The notes under the pieces are model-generated. The model worked only from the letters and a program-made list of their open reading frames with translations, was not told the DNA's origin and did no database searches. DNA of 64,000 bases from Hymenobacter mucosus (lineage in GTDB: Bacteria; Bacteroidota; Bacteroidia; Cytophagales; Hymenobacteraceae): positions 124,001 through 188,000 of the forward strand of contig NZ_FZNS01000005.1 in NCBI RefSeq assembly GCF_900188255.1, in the 5' to 3' direction. A program made the translations under genes and the position numbers. Shown piece by piece: positions 46,328 through 55,358 of the stretch; position 1 is the stretch's first letter, and every line of letters begins with the position of its first letter.

Positions 46328-46485
46328 CTAATTATAGACTGAGTTCTTGATGATAGGGAAGAAAAAATAGCCTCACCGTGACATAAAAGCACTTTTGCTT
46401 TATACTAGGCGAAAGCAGTTTTGTGCGTTTAAAACTATCAAATGAACCTTTTGTACTAATTAGGCGGCTGACTAACAGTAGAAAA

Positions 46486-47625
46486 CTAGACGATGGCTTG
46501 GATAGCGTGGGCAACTCGGCGCAAATCGGCCTCTTCCATAGCGGTACCGGAAGGCAGGCATAAGCCCCGTTGAAATAGATTGGTACATACCTCGCCGCCG
46601 TGCATAGGAGCAGTAGTAAAAAGTGGCTGCAAATGCAGGGGCTTCCAAAGAGGCCGGCTCTCAATGTTATGGTTCTCGAGGTGCAGACGGAGTTGCTCAG
46701 GGGTGACCTCCGTTTCAGCTGGGTTCAGCAGGATGGTAGTGAGCCAGCGGTTAGAACGGCCGCCAGTGGGCTCCGTGGGGCCAAAAGTCAGGCCTGGCAC
46801 AAACTTAAGTTGCTCCCGATACCAGGCGTAAATTTCGCGGCGTTTCTTCACGCGGTCCTCCAGCAGCTCCATCTGGCCCCGCCCAATGCCAGCCAGTAGG
46901 TTACTGAGGCGGTAGTTATACCCAACTTCGGAGTGTTGGTAATAAGGGGCTGCATCCTTTGCCTGCGTGGCCCAGAAACGGGTCTTTTGTGCCCACGCGG
47001 AATTGTTAGTAACCAAGGCGCCGCCCCCGCTAGTGGTCAGGATTTTATTGCCGTTAAAAGAGAAGACGCCTACATCCCCGAAGGTGCCGAGGGGGCGCCC
47101 ATCGTAACTAGCACCGAGGGCTTCGGCCGCGTCTTCCAGTACGGGTATTTCGAATTCAGCGGCCAGGGCCAGCAATTCACGCAACTTGGCGGGCATGCCG
47201 TAGAGGTGCACCAAGAGGAGGGCTTTGGGGCGGCGGCCTTGTTGGCATAATTGCTCTAGGGCTTCCCGGAGCCGCTGAGGGCACATATTCCACGTATCAG
47301 CCTCGCTGTCGATAAATATGGGAGTAGCACCCAGGTACAGCACAGGATTTGCTGTAGCCACGAACGTGAAGGACGGACACAGAACTTCGTCGCCGGGGCC
47401 AACTCCCAGTAGCCGCAGGCCCAAGTGGATGGCTGCTGTGCCAGAGGTGAGGGCTACGCAGTGTTCAGCGCCCGTAAATTCGCAAATATCACGCTCGAAT
47501 CCATCAAGGTTTGGGCCGGCCGGAGCTACCCAATTGTCCTCAATAGCTTTGTGCAAGTAGTTGAGTTCGTGCCGACCAAGGTGAGGAGGCGAGAGATACA
47601 GTCGGTCGTAGTCCTGGCTGCGCAT
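46486..47625 (-). CDS. DegT/DnrJ/EryC1-family sugar aminotransferase (PglE-like)
   Basis: A 379-residue PLP enzyme converting a nucleotide keto-sugar to an amino-sugar for surface glycans. Marks: LTSGTAAIHLGLRLLGV, GDEVLCPSFTFVATANPV, VLEDAAEALGASYDGRPLG and the internal-aldimine Lys in FSFNGNKILTTSGGGAL. The ATG at 47625 (MRSQDYDRLYLSPPH) gives the standard PglE-like start. It is the third gene after the sugar transferase and the acetyltransferase, as in bacillosamine clusters. Confidence 0.93.
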   Translation of the reverse strand: MRSQDYDRLYLSPPHLGRHELNYLHKAIEDNWVAPAGPNLDGFERDICEFTGAEHCVALTSGTAAIHLGLRLLGVGPGDEVLCPSFTFVATANPVLYLGATPIFIDSEADTWNMCPQRLREALEQLCQQGRRPKALLLVHLYGMPAKLRELLALAAEFEIPVLEDAAEALGASYDGRPLGTFGDVGVFSFNGNKILTTSGGGALVTNNSAWAQKTRFWATQAKDAAPYYQHSEVGYNYRLSNLLAGIGRGQMELLEDRVKKRREIYAWYREQLKFVPGLTFGPTEPTGGRSNRWLTTILLNPAETEVTPEQLRLHLENHNIESRPLWKPLHLQPLFTTAPMHGGEVCTNLFQRGLCLPSGTAMEEADLRRVAHAIQAIV

Positions 47626-47728
47626 GAAATAAAGGGAATAGAGTAGCGCAACCTGCTGCTTACTAGGGGCGCCTAAGCACAAAAGAATGGGTATGAACTT
47701 GCCGTGTGAAGCCCACGGAGCAAGGTGG

Positions 47729-48415
47729 CTATGCGTGCTGCTTGATTGATTGGGCAGGCACTCCTACGGCCGTGCAGTTCGCAGGTAGGTCGCGCACGGC
47801 TACTGCGCCGGCGCCTACCACCGTGTTCCTACCCACCCGCACTTGGTTGATAACTGTGGCATTGGTGCCTAGGTAAACACCGGTTTCCAAGTGCGCTTCG
47901 CCGCCCACGTTGGCGTGGGGCATCAGGGAGCAGAAATCATTCAATACCGCATCGTGGCCCACCGTGCAGCCCAAGTTGAGTAGTACATGCTGGCCCAGAT
48001 GAATATCACAAGTCAGGATGCATCCCTGGCTGATGATGCTACCTTGCCCGATGCGTATGTGCTGATAGTCGGCGCGGGCGACGCTGGGGTGAATCAGCGT
48101 CGCAAACGTGAGATGCCTGGATGTGAGGCGTGCTACTACTGCGGCCCGGCTACGGCTGCTACCCACGGCCACCACCACGTGCAGCGGTTCCGTTTGGGTA
48201 TTCAGTGCAGCAACGGAGCCCAGGTACGGCAGACCATGAATAGTAGGAGCAGTTGGGGTGCGGTCGTCGTAGAAGCCCTCTATATTCCAGCTGGGAAGCA
48301 CTTGGTTGATTTGCCGGGCCAGTACGAGCACTTCGCGGCCTAGCCCGCCCGCCCCAACAATAGCCAGGCGCGGTAGAGCAGAAGCGGGGCTAGATCGGGT
48401 AGAAAATATACTCAT
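47729..48415 (-). CDS. Sugar O-/N-acetyltransferase (PglD/NeuD-like)
   Basis: A 228-residue acyltransferase. It begins with a Rossmann-like part (RLAIVGAGGLGREVLVLARQ). A left-handed beta-helix of hexapeptide repeats runs from about residue 110 (GQGSIISQGCILTCDIHLGQ, HVLLNLGCTVGHDAVLNDFC). The catalytic His is in CTVGHDA. NeuD/PglD relatives acetylate UDP-amino-sugars or sialic acid. Its ATG overlaps the stop of the sugar transferase by 4 bp (ATGA), showing translational coupling. Confidence 0.92.
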   Translation of the reverse strand: MSIFSTRSSPASALPRLAIVGAGGLGREVLVLARQINQVLPSWNIEGFYDDRTPTAPTIHGLPYLGSVAALNTQTEPLHVVVAVGSSRSRAAVVARLTSRHLTFATLIHPSVARADYQHIRIGQGSIISQGCILTCDIHLGQHVLLNLGCTVGHDAVLNDFCSLMPHANVGGEAHLETGVYLGTNATVINQVRVGRNTVVGAGAVAVRDLPANCTAVGVPAQSIKQHA

Positions 48416-49065
48416 GCAGTAGGTGACTGATCGGGCGGGGAAGAAGAACCCGTGAAGGCCGTGGTAGTAGCCTGGCCGGGTGCAGTAATGCCATGGGCCC
48501 TAAACACCCCCCCAATGGTGCGGGCCAGAATGCGTAGGTCCAAGGCAAATGAGAGATGATCCACATACCACACATCATAGGCAAACTTTTGCTCCCAGCT
48601 GATGGCATTGCGCCCGTTGATTTGGGCCCAGCCAGTGATGCCGGGCCGAACAGCGTGGCGGCGAGCCTGCTCCGGTGAGTAAAGCGGTAAGTATTGCTCT
48701 AGTAGGGGCCGTGGGCCAATTAGGCTCAGGTCGCCGCAAAGAACGTTCCAGAGCTGGGGCAGTTCATCAAGGGAGGTGGTGCGCACCCAGCGGCCGAGGG
48801 CAGGTAGGCGTGCCCCATCGGGTAGGAGTTGGCCCTGTGCATCGCGCTGGTTGGTCATGGTCTGGAGCTTATAGAACATGAATACGCGCCCGTGCAAGCC
48901 AGGGCGCTGCTGCCGAAACAGCCAAGCACCGTTGTTTTGCACGGCTAGGGCTGCGGCTAGTGGTAGCAGCAAGGGTACGGCCAGCAGGAGCAAAGGAGCT
49001 GCCAACGCTACGTCGAGTAGGCGCTTGCCACGGCGGGCGTACCAAGAAGTTGCGGCGGCAGACAT
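48412..49065 (-). CDS. Initiating phosphoglycosyl transferase (PglC-like)
   Basis: A 217-residue monotopic enzyme that moves a sugar-1-phosphate onto undecaprenyl phosphate to start a surface glycan. The N-terminal basic and re-entrant helix reads GKRLLDVALAAPLLLLAVPL. FMFYKLQTM, RTTSLDELPQLWNVLCGDLS and LIGPRPLLEQYLPLY carry the Asp-Glu catalytic pair. VRPGITGWAQINGRN follows. The size fits the small PglC class without extra helices. I use the ATG at 49065. It is first in a pglC-pglD-pglE-like set; no dehydratase (PglF) gene is in view. Confidence 0.93.
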   Translation of the reverse strand: MSAAATSWYARRGKRLLDVALAAPLLLLAVPLLLPLAAALAVQNNGAWLFRQQRPGLHGRVFMFYKLQTMTNQRDAQGQLLPDGARLPALGRWVRTTSLDELPQLWNVLCGDLSLIGPRPLLEQYLPLYSPEQARRHAVRPGITGWAQINGRNAISWEQKFAYDVWYVDHLSFALDLRILARTIGGVFRAHGITAPGQATTTAFTGSSSPPDQSPTA

Positions 49066-49148
49066 GAAAGCAAAAATACGGGGAAATGTGCTGGGCATTT
49101 GACTTCGGCAAACGGGGCTTTAGCTTGCGCTACATTCTGCTTATTCTT

Positions 49149-49961
49149 ATGCTCGTCTTCCCCAACGCCAAGCTCAACCTCGGCCTCTATATCACTAGTC
49201 AGCGCCCCGATGGTTTTCGGAACCTGGAATCGGTGTTTGTGCCTTTGCCCTGGACGGATGCCCTGGAGGTAGTGTCGGCCGCTGAAACTACCCTAAGCTT
49301 AACGGGCATACCAATTCCTGGTGAGCCAAGCACAAATCTGTGCCTGCGGGCCTATGAGTTACTGAAGGCCGATTTTACTCTGCCGCCGGTGCACCTGCAT
49401 CTGCACAAAGTAGTACCCATTGGAGCGGGCTTGGGTGGGGGGTCCGGCGATGCAGCCTTCGCCCTGCGCGCCCTCAATGAGTTGTTTGAACTGGCTCTAC
49501 CTCCCGAAACGCTGGAAGCCTACGCGCGCCGCCTGGGCTCCGACTGTGCTTTCTTTGTTCGCAACAAGCCGGTATTTGCTTATGAGAAGGGCGACGTTTT
49601 CGAAGACATCAGCCTCAACCTGACCGATACGGCCTGTAAGGTGGTGTATCCTAACATGCATATTAGCACCGCCGAGGCGTATGCCCGCGTGCAGCCCCGC
49701 ACGCCCCGTCATGATCTGCGCGCCGCTTTAGTCCAACCCGTAGAAACCTGGCGCGAAACAATCAGCAATGATTTTGAGGATGCCTTGACGCCCTACTACC
49801 CCGTGCTAGGCGAGATCAAGCAGGCGCTGTATGCGGCAGGTGCCGCCTACGCTAGCCTTTCCGGCTCGGGTTCGGCGGTGTACGGGCTGTTTCCGGGCCA
49901 AGAGCAGCCCCCATTGATGCAGCTGCCAGCGGCGTATCAGGTCTGGGACGGAAGGCTGTAG
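49149..49961 (+). CDS. ispE: 4-diphosphocytidyl-2-C-methyl-D-erythritol kinase
   Basis: A 270-residue GHMP kinase of the MEP isoprenoid pathway. The start MLVFPNAKLNLGLYI contains the Lys of the active site. The ATP loop is PIGAGLGGGSGDAAFAL, with the Asp in GSDCAFFV and SLSGSGSAVYGLF as motif 3. I chose the ATG at 49149; an earlier start would add 21 residues before the conserved opening. It is divergent from the sugar-transferase gene across 83 bp. Confidence 0.96.
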   Translation: MLVFPNAKLNLGLYITSQRPDGFRNLESVFVPLPWTDALEVVSAAETTLSLTGIPIPGEPSTNLCLRAYELLKADFTLPPVHLHLHKVVPIGAGLGGGSGDAAFALRALNELFELALPPETLEAYARRLGSDCAFFVRNKPVFAYEKGDVFEDISLNLTDTACKVVYPNMHISTAEAYARVQPRTPRHDLRAALVQPVETWRETISNDFEDALTPYYPVLGEIKQALYAAGAAYASLSGSGSAVYGLFPGQEQPPLMQLPAAYQVWDGRL

Positions 49962-49965
49962 TAGT

Positions 49966-50020
49966 GGTGCGTGTGTCAGCCGTAGCCTGCCACGTAGGCA
50001 ACTGCCCTCGCACACGCACC
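49966..50020. terminator. Hairpin between convergent ispE and EamA genes
   Basis: GGTGCGTGTG (49966-49975) is the exact complement of CACACGCACC (50011-50020). The 35-base centre has further pairing (GCCT..AGGC). No U-tract. Confidence 0.6.
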
Positions 50021-50034
50021 GGCTTACGCCATTC

Positions 50035-50970
50035 TTATCCTACCAACACGTCAACAGCCTCTTTCCGGCGCAGGCGGCGCTGATTCCACTGGTCCAGTAC
50101 CGGATGAATCAGCACGCTCAGGAGAATAACGATTGTGCCGAGGTAGAAGCCGGTAGAAAGCTTTTCTTGGCCGAAGCCGGGAATGCGCAGGCTGTACATG
50201 ATAACGGCTAGCACAATGCCATACACGGGCTCTAAGTTGATCGTCAGGTTTACAACGAAAGCCGAAATGCGCTTCATCAACTCCACCGAAGCGGAGAAGG
50301 CATATACCGTGCACACACCCGCTAGTAGTAGCAGCCACAGCCAGTCGTATTGGTGCAGGGCAAGTTGGAGGCCAACGCCTTGGGTAAAATAGCGGCTATA
50401 GATGGGGAAGAACAGCGCCACGCTCAGGCAGGCTCCCGCCATTTCGTAGAACGTAAGCCGCAGCGGCGAATGGCGCTGCACCAGCTTGGAGTTGAGCACG
50501 CTAAACAGCGCCGATAGCCCCGCGGAGCCAATGGCAACGAGTAGTCCTGCTAGTTGTCCAAGTTCAGCCTGCGACACCAGGTAGAGCCCTACCATGGTGA
50601 GCAGGCCCAGGCCTACCTCGTAGAACCGCACCCGGCGCCAGAGCAGCAACGGCTCCAGCAACGACGTCCATAAAGCTAGCGTGGCCAGGCCAGCCAAGCA
50701 TACACTAACGGAGGAGAGGCGGGCCGCCAGGAAAAAGGTAATCCAGTGCACGGCTACTAGTGAGCCCACACCCAATAGCCGCAACGCTTCGCCCGCCGGT
50801 ATGCGCCAGCTTTGCCCCCGAACCATTAGCAAAGCTCCCATGCCCACGGTAGCCAGCAACGTCCGCCAGAATACTAGCTCCACCGGCGGCACTGAAATGA
50901 GCTTACCCAAAATGGCTGTGAAGCCCCAGAGCAACACAATGAAATGCAACCGTACGTAGTCTTTGAGCAT
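50035..50970 (-). CDS. EamA/DMT-superfamily metabolite exporter
   Basis: A 311-residue inner-membrane protein with ten helices in two EamA repeats (VLLWGFTAILGKLISVPPVE in the first, VCTVYAFSASVELMKRISAF and LTINLEPVYGIVLAVIMY in the second). The segment after the last helix is basic. The substrate of this branch is unknown; relatives carry amino acids or nucleotide-sugars. It follows the LptF/G gene 108 bp downstream on the same strand. Confidence 0.92.
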   Translation of the reverse strand: MLKDYVRLHFIVLLWGFTAILGKLISVPPVELVFWRTLLATVGMGALLMVRGQSWRIPAGEALRLLGVGSLVAVHWITFFLAARLSSVSVCLAGLATLALWTSLLEPLLLWRRVRFYEVGLGLLTMVGLYLVSQAELGQLAGLLVAIGSAGLSALFSVLNSKLVQRHSPLRLTFYEMAGACLSVALFFPIYSRYFTQGVGLQLALHQYDWLWLLLLAGVCTVYAFSASVELMKRISAFVVNLTINLEPVYGIVLAVIMYSLRIPGFGQEKLSTGFYLGTIVILLSVLIHPVLDQWNQRRLRRKEAVDVLVG

Positions 50971-51078
50971 AGGGGAGGAGTAAACGAATCAGGATAGCGG
51001 AAAAGCCCGTGCCTGGGGTAGCACAGCTAGCAAAACTAGCCTACCAGACTTCCCCGCGTGTGGTCTTAGGTCGCTTGC

Positions 51079-52155
51079 CTAGCGTGGAACAACCCGGTAC
51101 AGCACCAAGCCAATGGCGGTAAATACAATGCTGGGAACCCACGCCGCCAGAAGCGGCGGTAAGGAGCCTACCTGGGCTAGGTTGCGACTCAGAATTACAA
51201 AGATGATGAAGACGAAGGCCAGCACGAAGCCCAGCGCAATTTGCCCGCCCACGCCGGCGCGGCTTTTTCGGGAACTCATAATCACCCCGATGATGGTGAG
51301 GATGAACATGGCGTAGGGATAAGCGTAGCGCTCATACTTGTCGCTAAGGTAGACCTGCGTGTCGTCGGCCCCACGGTCTATTTTCTGCTGAATGTAGTCG
51401 TTGAGTTCTGGTAGCGTTAAGGTTTCGCTCAGGCGGTAGGTGCTGGCAAAATCCTTGGGGTAGAGATTTAGAGTAGTATCGCGAGCGGGAATGCTCAGCA
51501 AAGTTTCTCTCTCGCCCTTGAAGGTGCGTACCAGTTGGGGGGTAAGATGCCAGGCATGTTTGGTAGAATCCCAAGTAATGGCCTCCGCCGTCATACGTCG
51601 TTTCAGTAGGGTGCCTTCTACCGTTTCCAGCGCAAACTTGTACCCTATATTATTCACGTTGTCGTAGCTTTCCATGAAGGCGTAGGCGTTCGGCCCAATC
51701 TTCATGTGCACGTTGCGGCCGCTAAACCGGTAGGGGTTTTTGATGTACGCCTTCTCGAATGCCACCCGGGTTTTATTGGCAATTGGAATCAGCCAGCCCG
51801 TCATGGCCATGGTAAGAGCGCCCAGAATGGCACTACCCATAATGTAGGGTAATAAAAAACGCTTGAAGCTAATGCCCGACGCCAAAATAGCGACTACCTC
51901 GGTGCGCGAAGCCAACTGCGCCGTCACAAACACTACGGCAATAAATACCGTGATTGGGGAGAGTAAGTTGGCGAAGTACGGGAACAGATTGACGTAGTAC
52001 TCCGATACTATTTGCCACGCTCCCAAGTCGTGCTGAATAAAGTCGTCGTTTTTCTCTGTGAAGTCAATCACGCAGATAACCGACACCAGTAGCACCACCG
52101 TGAAGAAAAACGCGGTGAGAAACTTCTTAAGAATGTATTTATCGAGCAGCTTCAT
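51079..52155 (-). CDS. LptF/LptG-family permease (YjgP/YjgQ)
   Basis: A 358-residue inner-membrane component of the lipopolysaccharide transport machine. It opens MKLLDKYILKKFLTAFFFTV with the first of six helices. Helices 2-3 have LLSPITVFIAVVFVTAQLAS and EVVAILASGISFKRFLLPYI. A periplasmic beta-jellyroll spans about residues 130-260, and three C-terminal helices end the protein. Which of the two paralogues (LptF or LptG) it is cannot be decided here. It lies 154 bp downstream of tgt, a recurrent pairing in Bacteroidota. Confidence 0.92.
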   Translation of the reverse strand: MKLLDKYILKKFLTAFFFTVVLLVSVICVIDFTEKNDDFIQHDLGAWQIVSEYYVNLFPYFANLLSPITVFIAVVFVTAQLASRTEVVAILASGISFKRFLLPYIMGSAILGALTMAMTGWLIPIANKTRVAFEKAYIKNPYRFSGRNVHMKIGPNAYAFMESYDNVNNIGYKFALETVEGTLLKRRMTAEAITWDSTKHAWHLTPQLVRTFKGERETLLSIPARDTTLNLYPKDFASTYRLSETLTLPELNDYIQQKIDRGADDTQVYLSDKYERYAYPYAMFILTIIGVIMSSRKSRAGVGGQIALGFVLAFVFIIFVILSRNLAQVGSLPPLLAAWVPSIVFTAIGLVLYRVVPR

Positions 52156-52309
52156 GGAAGGCAGATTACTGCTGTTGTAACGAATGGTGCAGGTGTAACG
52201 TGCGCGGCGTGCGGAGCTATATATACCGGCCGGTCAGTAAGGCCAGCAACGCCTAAACCAAGAGCATGGGCACCTTAGCCGACCAGCACAAGGCCATTCT
52301 ATCTGACAA

Positions 52310-53440
52310 TTACAACCGCGTCATTACTTGCTTTACCATCCGCTCTTTCCACTCGCGGAAGGTACCGGCCAGAATCTGCTGGCGGGCTTGCTTCACGAGC
52401 CACAGGTAGAAGGTGAGGTTGTGGATGGAGGCAATCTGCGGGCCCAGCATTTCTTTGCTGTGGAAGAGGTGGCGCACGTAGGAGCGGGAATAAAACGTGC
52501 TCACGTAACCGCCTAGCTCCTCGTCAATAGGCGTGAAATCATCGGCCCACTTTTTATTGGCAATGTTTATAATGCCTTGGGTTGTGAACAGCATGCCATT
52601 GCGGGCGTTACGAGTGGGCATCACGCAGTCGAACATATCTACGCCCAGCGCAATGTTTTCGAGGATGTTGGCCGGCGTGCCTACCCCCATCAGGTAGCGC
52701 GGCTTATCCTGGGGTAGGATGTCGCAGACGATTTCCGTCATCTCGTACATCATCTCCGCTGGCTCGCCCACGCTCAGGCCACCAATGGCGTTGCCCTCAC
52801 GTCCTTGTTCGGCAATAAACTCTGCCGACTTCACGCGCAGGTCTTTGAAGGTGCTGCCCTGCACAATGGGGAAGAGGGTTTGCGAGTAGCCGTAGTGGCC
52901 CTCCGTGCTGTCGAAGCGCTGAATGCAGCGCTTCAGCCAGCGGTGCGTCATATCGAGGGAACGAGCCGCGTAGTCGTACTCGCAAGGCCAGGGCGTACAC
53001 TCATCGAAGGCCATGATGATGTCGGCCCCGATGGTACGCTGAATATCCATTACACCCTCCGGCGAAAACAGGTGCTGCGAGCCGTCGATGTGGGAGCGAA
53101 ACTTTACGCCTTCCTCCTTGATTTTGCGCGTGCCGCTAAGGGAATACACTTGGTACCCGCCTGAGTCGGTAAGGATAGGCCGGTCCCACCCGTTGAACTT
53201 GTGCAGCCCGCCCGCTTTCTGCAGCACATCTAGGCCGGGGCGCAGGTACAAGTGGTAGGTATTGCCGAGGATAATTTGCGCCTGTATATCGTCTTTCAGA
53301 TCGCGCTGCTGCACGGCCTTTACGGTGCCTGCAGTGCCTACAGGCATAAAAATGGGCGTTTCAATGGCGCCGTGGTCGGTGTGTACTACACCAGCGCGGG
53401 CCTTGGTGTGCGGGTCCTGGGTTACTAAATCGAAAGTCAT
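52310..53440 (-). CDS. tgt: tRNA-guanine transglycosylase
   Basis: A 376-residue enzyme inserting a 7-deazaguanine (preQ1) at tRNA position 34. Marks: TPIFMPVGTAGTVKAV, ILTDSGGYQVYSLS with the general-base Asp, AFDECTPWP, GGLSVGEP and the nucleophile Asp in MFDCVMPTRNARNG. The C-terminal zinc site is unusual: where CxCxxC is expected the sequence is PIDEELGGYVSTFYSRSY, with no Cys. The following RHLF keeps the His. The enzyme may therefore be zinc-free. Confidence 0.96.
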   Translation of the reverse strand: MTFDLVTQDPHTKARAGVVHTDHGAIETPIFMPVGTAGTVKAVQQRDLKDDIQAQIILGNTYHLYLRPGLDVLQKAGGLHKFNGWDRPILTDSGGYQVYSLSGTRKIKEEGVKFRSHIDGSQHLFSPEGVMDIQRTIGADIIMAFDECTPWPCEYDYAARSLDMTHRWLKRCIQRFDSTEGHYGYSQTLFPIVQGSTFKDLRVKSAEFIAEQGREGNAIGGLSVGEPAEMMYEMTEIVCDILPQDKPRYLMGVGTPANILENIALGVDMFDCVMPTRNARNGMLFTTQGIINIANKKWADDFTPIDEELGGYVSTFYSRSYVRHLFHSKEMLGPQIASIHNLTFYLWLVKQARQQILAGTFREWKERMVKQVMTRL

Positions 53441-53558
53441 GCGCTGAAGAAGGTTTCCGTAGTGGGTTGCAGCAGGCGGTAGCAGAAGAACAGCGCTGTT
53501 TGCAGGCCTATAGTGCTCCTACTGCCGCCGACCGGGCGAAAACCGGCGTTAGAAAACA

Positions 53559-53566
53559 CAAAGGTA
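53559..53566 (-). promoter_or_regulatory. -7 promoter element of tgt
   Basis: On the minus strand TACCTTTG matches TAnnTTTG. Predicted leader about 110 nt. Confidence 0.45.
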
Positions 53567-53586
53567 CTCTGCCCACCCCGAATGCC

Positions 53587-53594
53587 TACTTTTG
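53587..53594 (+). promoter_or_regulatory. -7 promoter element of glycosyltransferase gene
   Basis: TACTTTTG matches TAnnTTTG and lies 24 bp before the TTG start codon at 53618. The leader would be under 20 nt. No clear -33 box. Confidence 0.45.
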
Positions 53595-53617
53595 TAGACT
53601 AATTCACCTCTTGCGCT

Positions 53618-54742
53618 TTGCCCTTCCACCTTTCCCCAGCTGTGTGGCTGCTGTTACTGTGCACAGCCGTGCAGCTTTACTACGCCGCCTACTATTTCTT
53701 GCCTTTTGCCCGGCGCCCACCTGAGCCCACCACTAGCCCTGCTGCCGCCGAGCCTTTGTCTGTGCTAGTGTGCGCCCACAACGAACTAGAAAACTTACGC
53801 CGCCTGCTGCCCTTGCTACTGCAGCAAGACTATCCGGCGGGCTTTGAGATAATACTCATTGATGACCGCTCTACCGACGATACATTCCTGTATGTACAGC
53901 AACTCACGCAGTACTACCCGCACGTCCGATTGGTCACAATTACGAACACGCCCCATGGGTTGTCGCCAAAAAAATATGCGCTTACGCTGGGCATCAAAAC
54001 CGCCCGCCACGCGTGCATGCTATTCACCGATGCCGACTGTATTCCAGCCACCAATCAGTGGCTCAATCACATGCAGCGGGGCTTTCGTCGGCCCGCCGAT
54101 GTAGTACTCGGATACTCGGCCTACGTCGCTGAACCGGGCTTTCTAAATCAACTCGTCCGTTTTGAAACCTTGCTGACGGGTGCACAGTATCTGTCTTTCG
54201 CATGGCGTGGTCGGCCTTATATGGGCGTGGGCCGCAACCTTGCCTACACCCGACAGGTCTTTCACCAAACGAAGGGGTTTGCCTCACACATCCGAAGCCT
54301 TGGCGGCGACGACGACCTGTTTGTGCAGGACGCCGTGCAGCAAGGTGCGCGGGTGGCTGTGGTGGCCGAGCCAGGGGCTCACACCCTCAGCGAAGCCGCC
54401 CAAACGTGGGGAGCCTGGTGGCGCCAGAAACGCCGACATTTGTCGGCGGGCAAGCGCTATCGGTGGGCCGATCGGGTGCGACTGGGAAACTTTATTGGTA
54501 CTAATCTGCTTTTTTATTTCACGGCAGTTAGTCTACTGTTTTCCCAACCCGATTGGATACCTTTGGCTGTGGTATGGAGTGTACGCACCGTTGCCGTGAC
54601 GGCAGTGTACTACCAACTCGGCCGTCGGCTCGATGAGCGGTTGCCTGTAGCGTGGCTGCCCATCCTCGACGTCGTATATTTTTTTAATTATCTCGCTCTG
54701 GGAATTTCGCTGTTCCTCTACCGCACTCTCCGATGGAAGTAA
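53618..54742 (+). CDS. Membrane glycosyltransferase family 2
   Basis: A 374-residue processive-type GT2 enzyme. An N-terminal helix (about residues 8-30) precedes the GT-A domain. Its nucleotide-sugar motifs are LIDDRSTDDT and FTDADCIP (DxD). GRNLAYTR and LGGDDDLFVQDAV lead to the QxxRW-like WWRQKRRH. Three helices close the protein (FIGTNLLFYFTAVSLLF, then WIPLAVVWSVRTVAVTAVYY, then DVVYFFNYLALGISLFLY). No ATG suits; TTG at 53618 follows an in-frame stop at 53600, and GTG at 53642 is the alternative. It overlaps the sigma-factor gene by 10 bp. Confidence 0.9.
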   Translation: MPFHLSPAVWLLLLCTAVQLYYAAYYFLPFARRPPEPTTSPAAAEPLSVLVCAHNELENLRRLLPLLLQQDYPAGFEIILIDDRSTDDTFLYVQQLTQYYPHVRLVTITNTPHGLSPKKYALTLGIKTARHACMLFTDADCIPATNQWLNHMQRGFRRPADVVLGYSAYVAEPGFLNQLVRFETLLTGAQYLSFAWRGRPYMGVGRNLAYTRQVFHQTKGFASHIRSLGGDDDLFVQDAVQQGARVAVVAEPGAHTLSEAAQTWGAWWRQKRRHLSAGKRYRWADRVRLGNFIGTNLLFYFTAVSLLFSQPDWIPLAVVWSVRTVAVTAVYYQLGRRLDERLPVAWLPILDVVYFFNYLALGISLFLYRTLRWK

Positions 54743-55356
54743 ACAATCAGGAAATACAGAAGCAGTTTTCTGCGAAGGCCAAGCACGACTTTAAGCTCAT
54801 TCGGGCCGCCGTGGAAGATGGCAATGAAAAGGCATACGCCGAGCTCATGCAGATCTACAAGAAGCCGGTGTATCACGTCGTCTTGAAGATGGTGCGTAAC
54901 CCTGACGATGCCGAAGACCTGACCATCGAGGCATTCGCCAAGGCTTTCAAAAACCTGCACAAGTTCAACCCAGAATTTGCCTTTAGCACCTGGTTGTTCC
55001 GCATTGCCACCAACAACTGCATCGACTTTATTCGCAAGAATAAAATCAAGACAATGTCGATTGACTCGGCCATCAAGATTGATAACGGCGACGAAATCAC
55101 CATCGACTTCCGGGACCAGAACCTGAACCCACAGGAGTCGGCCATCAAAAACCAGAAAATCGAAATTATGCAGCACGTGGTATCCCGGCTGCCCGAGAAG
55201 TACCAGCGCCTGGTTACCCTCCGCTATTTCGATGAATTGAGCTACGAAGAAATTGCTCAGGAACTGAAAGCGCCGCTTGGCACCGTGAAAGCCCAACTGC
55301 ACCGCGCCCGCGAGTTGCTCTATGACATGGTGAAGAACAAGAAGGAAATCATCTAA
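54733..55356 (+). CDS. ECF-type RNA polymerase sigma factor
   Basis: A 207-residue group 4 sigma factor. Region 2 reads YHVVLKMVRNPDDAEDLTIE and FAFSTWLFRIATNNCIDFIR (core and -10 contact). A variable linker follows. Region 4 has LPEKYQRLVTLRYFDELSY and the helix-turn-helix EEIAQELKAPLGTVKAQLHR. No anti-sigma gene follows; the unit ends at a strong terminator. Its ATG lies inside the end of the glycosyltransferase gene, so the two are translated together. A long basic C-terminal tail (KNKKEII) ends it. Confidence 0.94.
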   Translation: MEVNNQEIQKQFSAKAKHDFKLIRAAVEDGNEKAYAELMQIYKKPVYHVVLKMVRNPDDAEDLTIEAFAKAFKNLHKFNPEFAFSTWLFRIATNNCIDFIRKNKIKTMSIDSAIKIDNGDEITIDFRDQNLNPQESAIKNQKIEIMQHVVSRLPEKYQRLVTLRYFDELSYEEIAQELKAPLGTVKAQLHRARELLYDMVKNKKEII

Positions 55357-55358
55357 GC

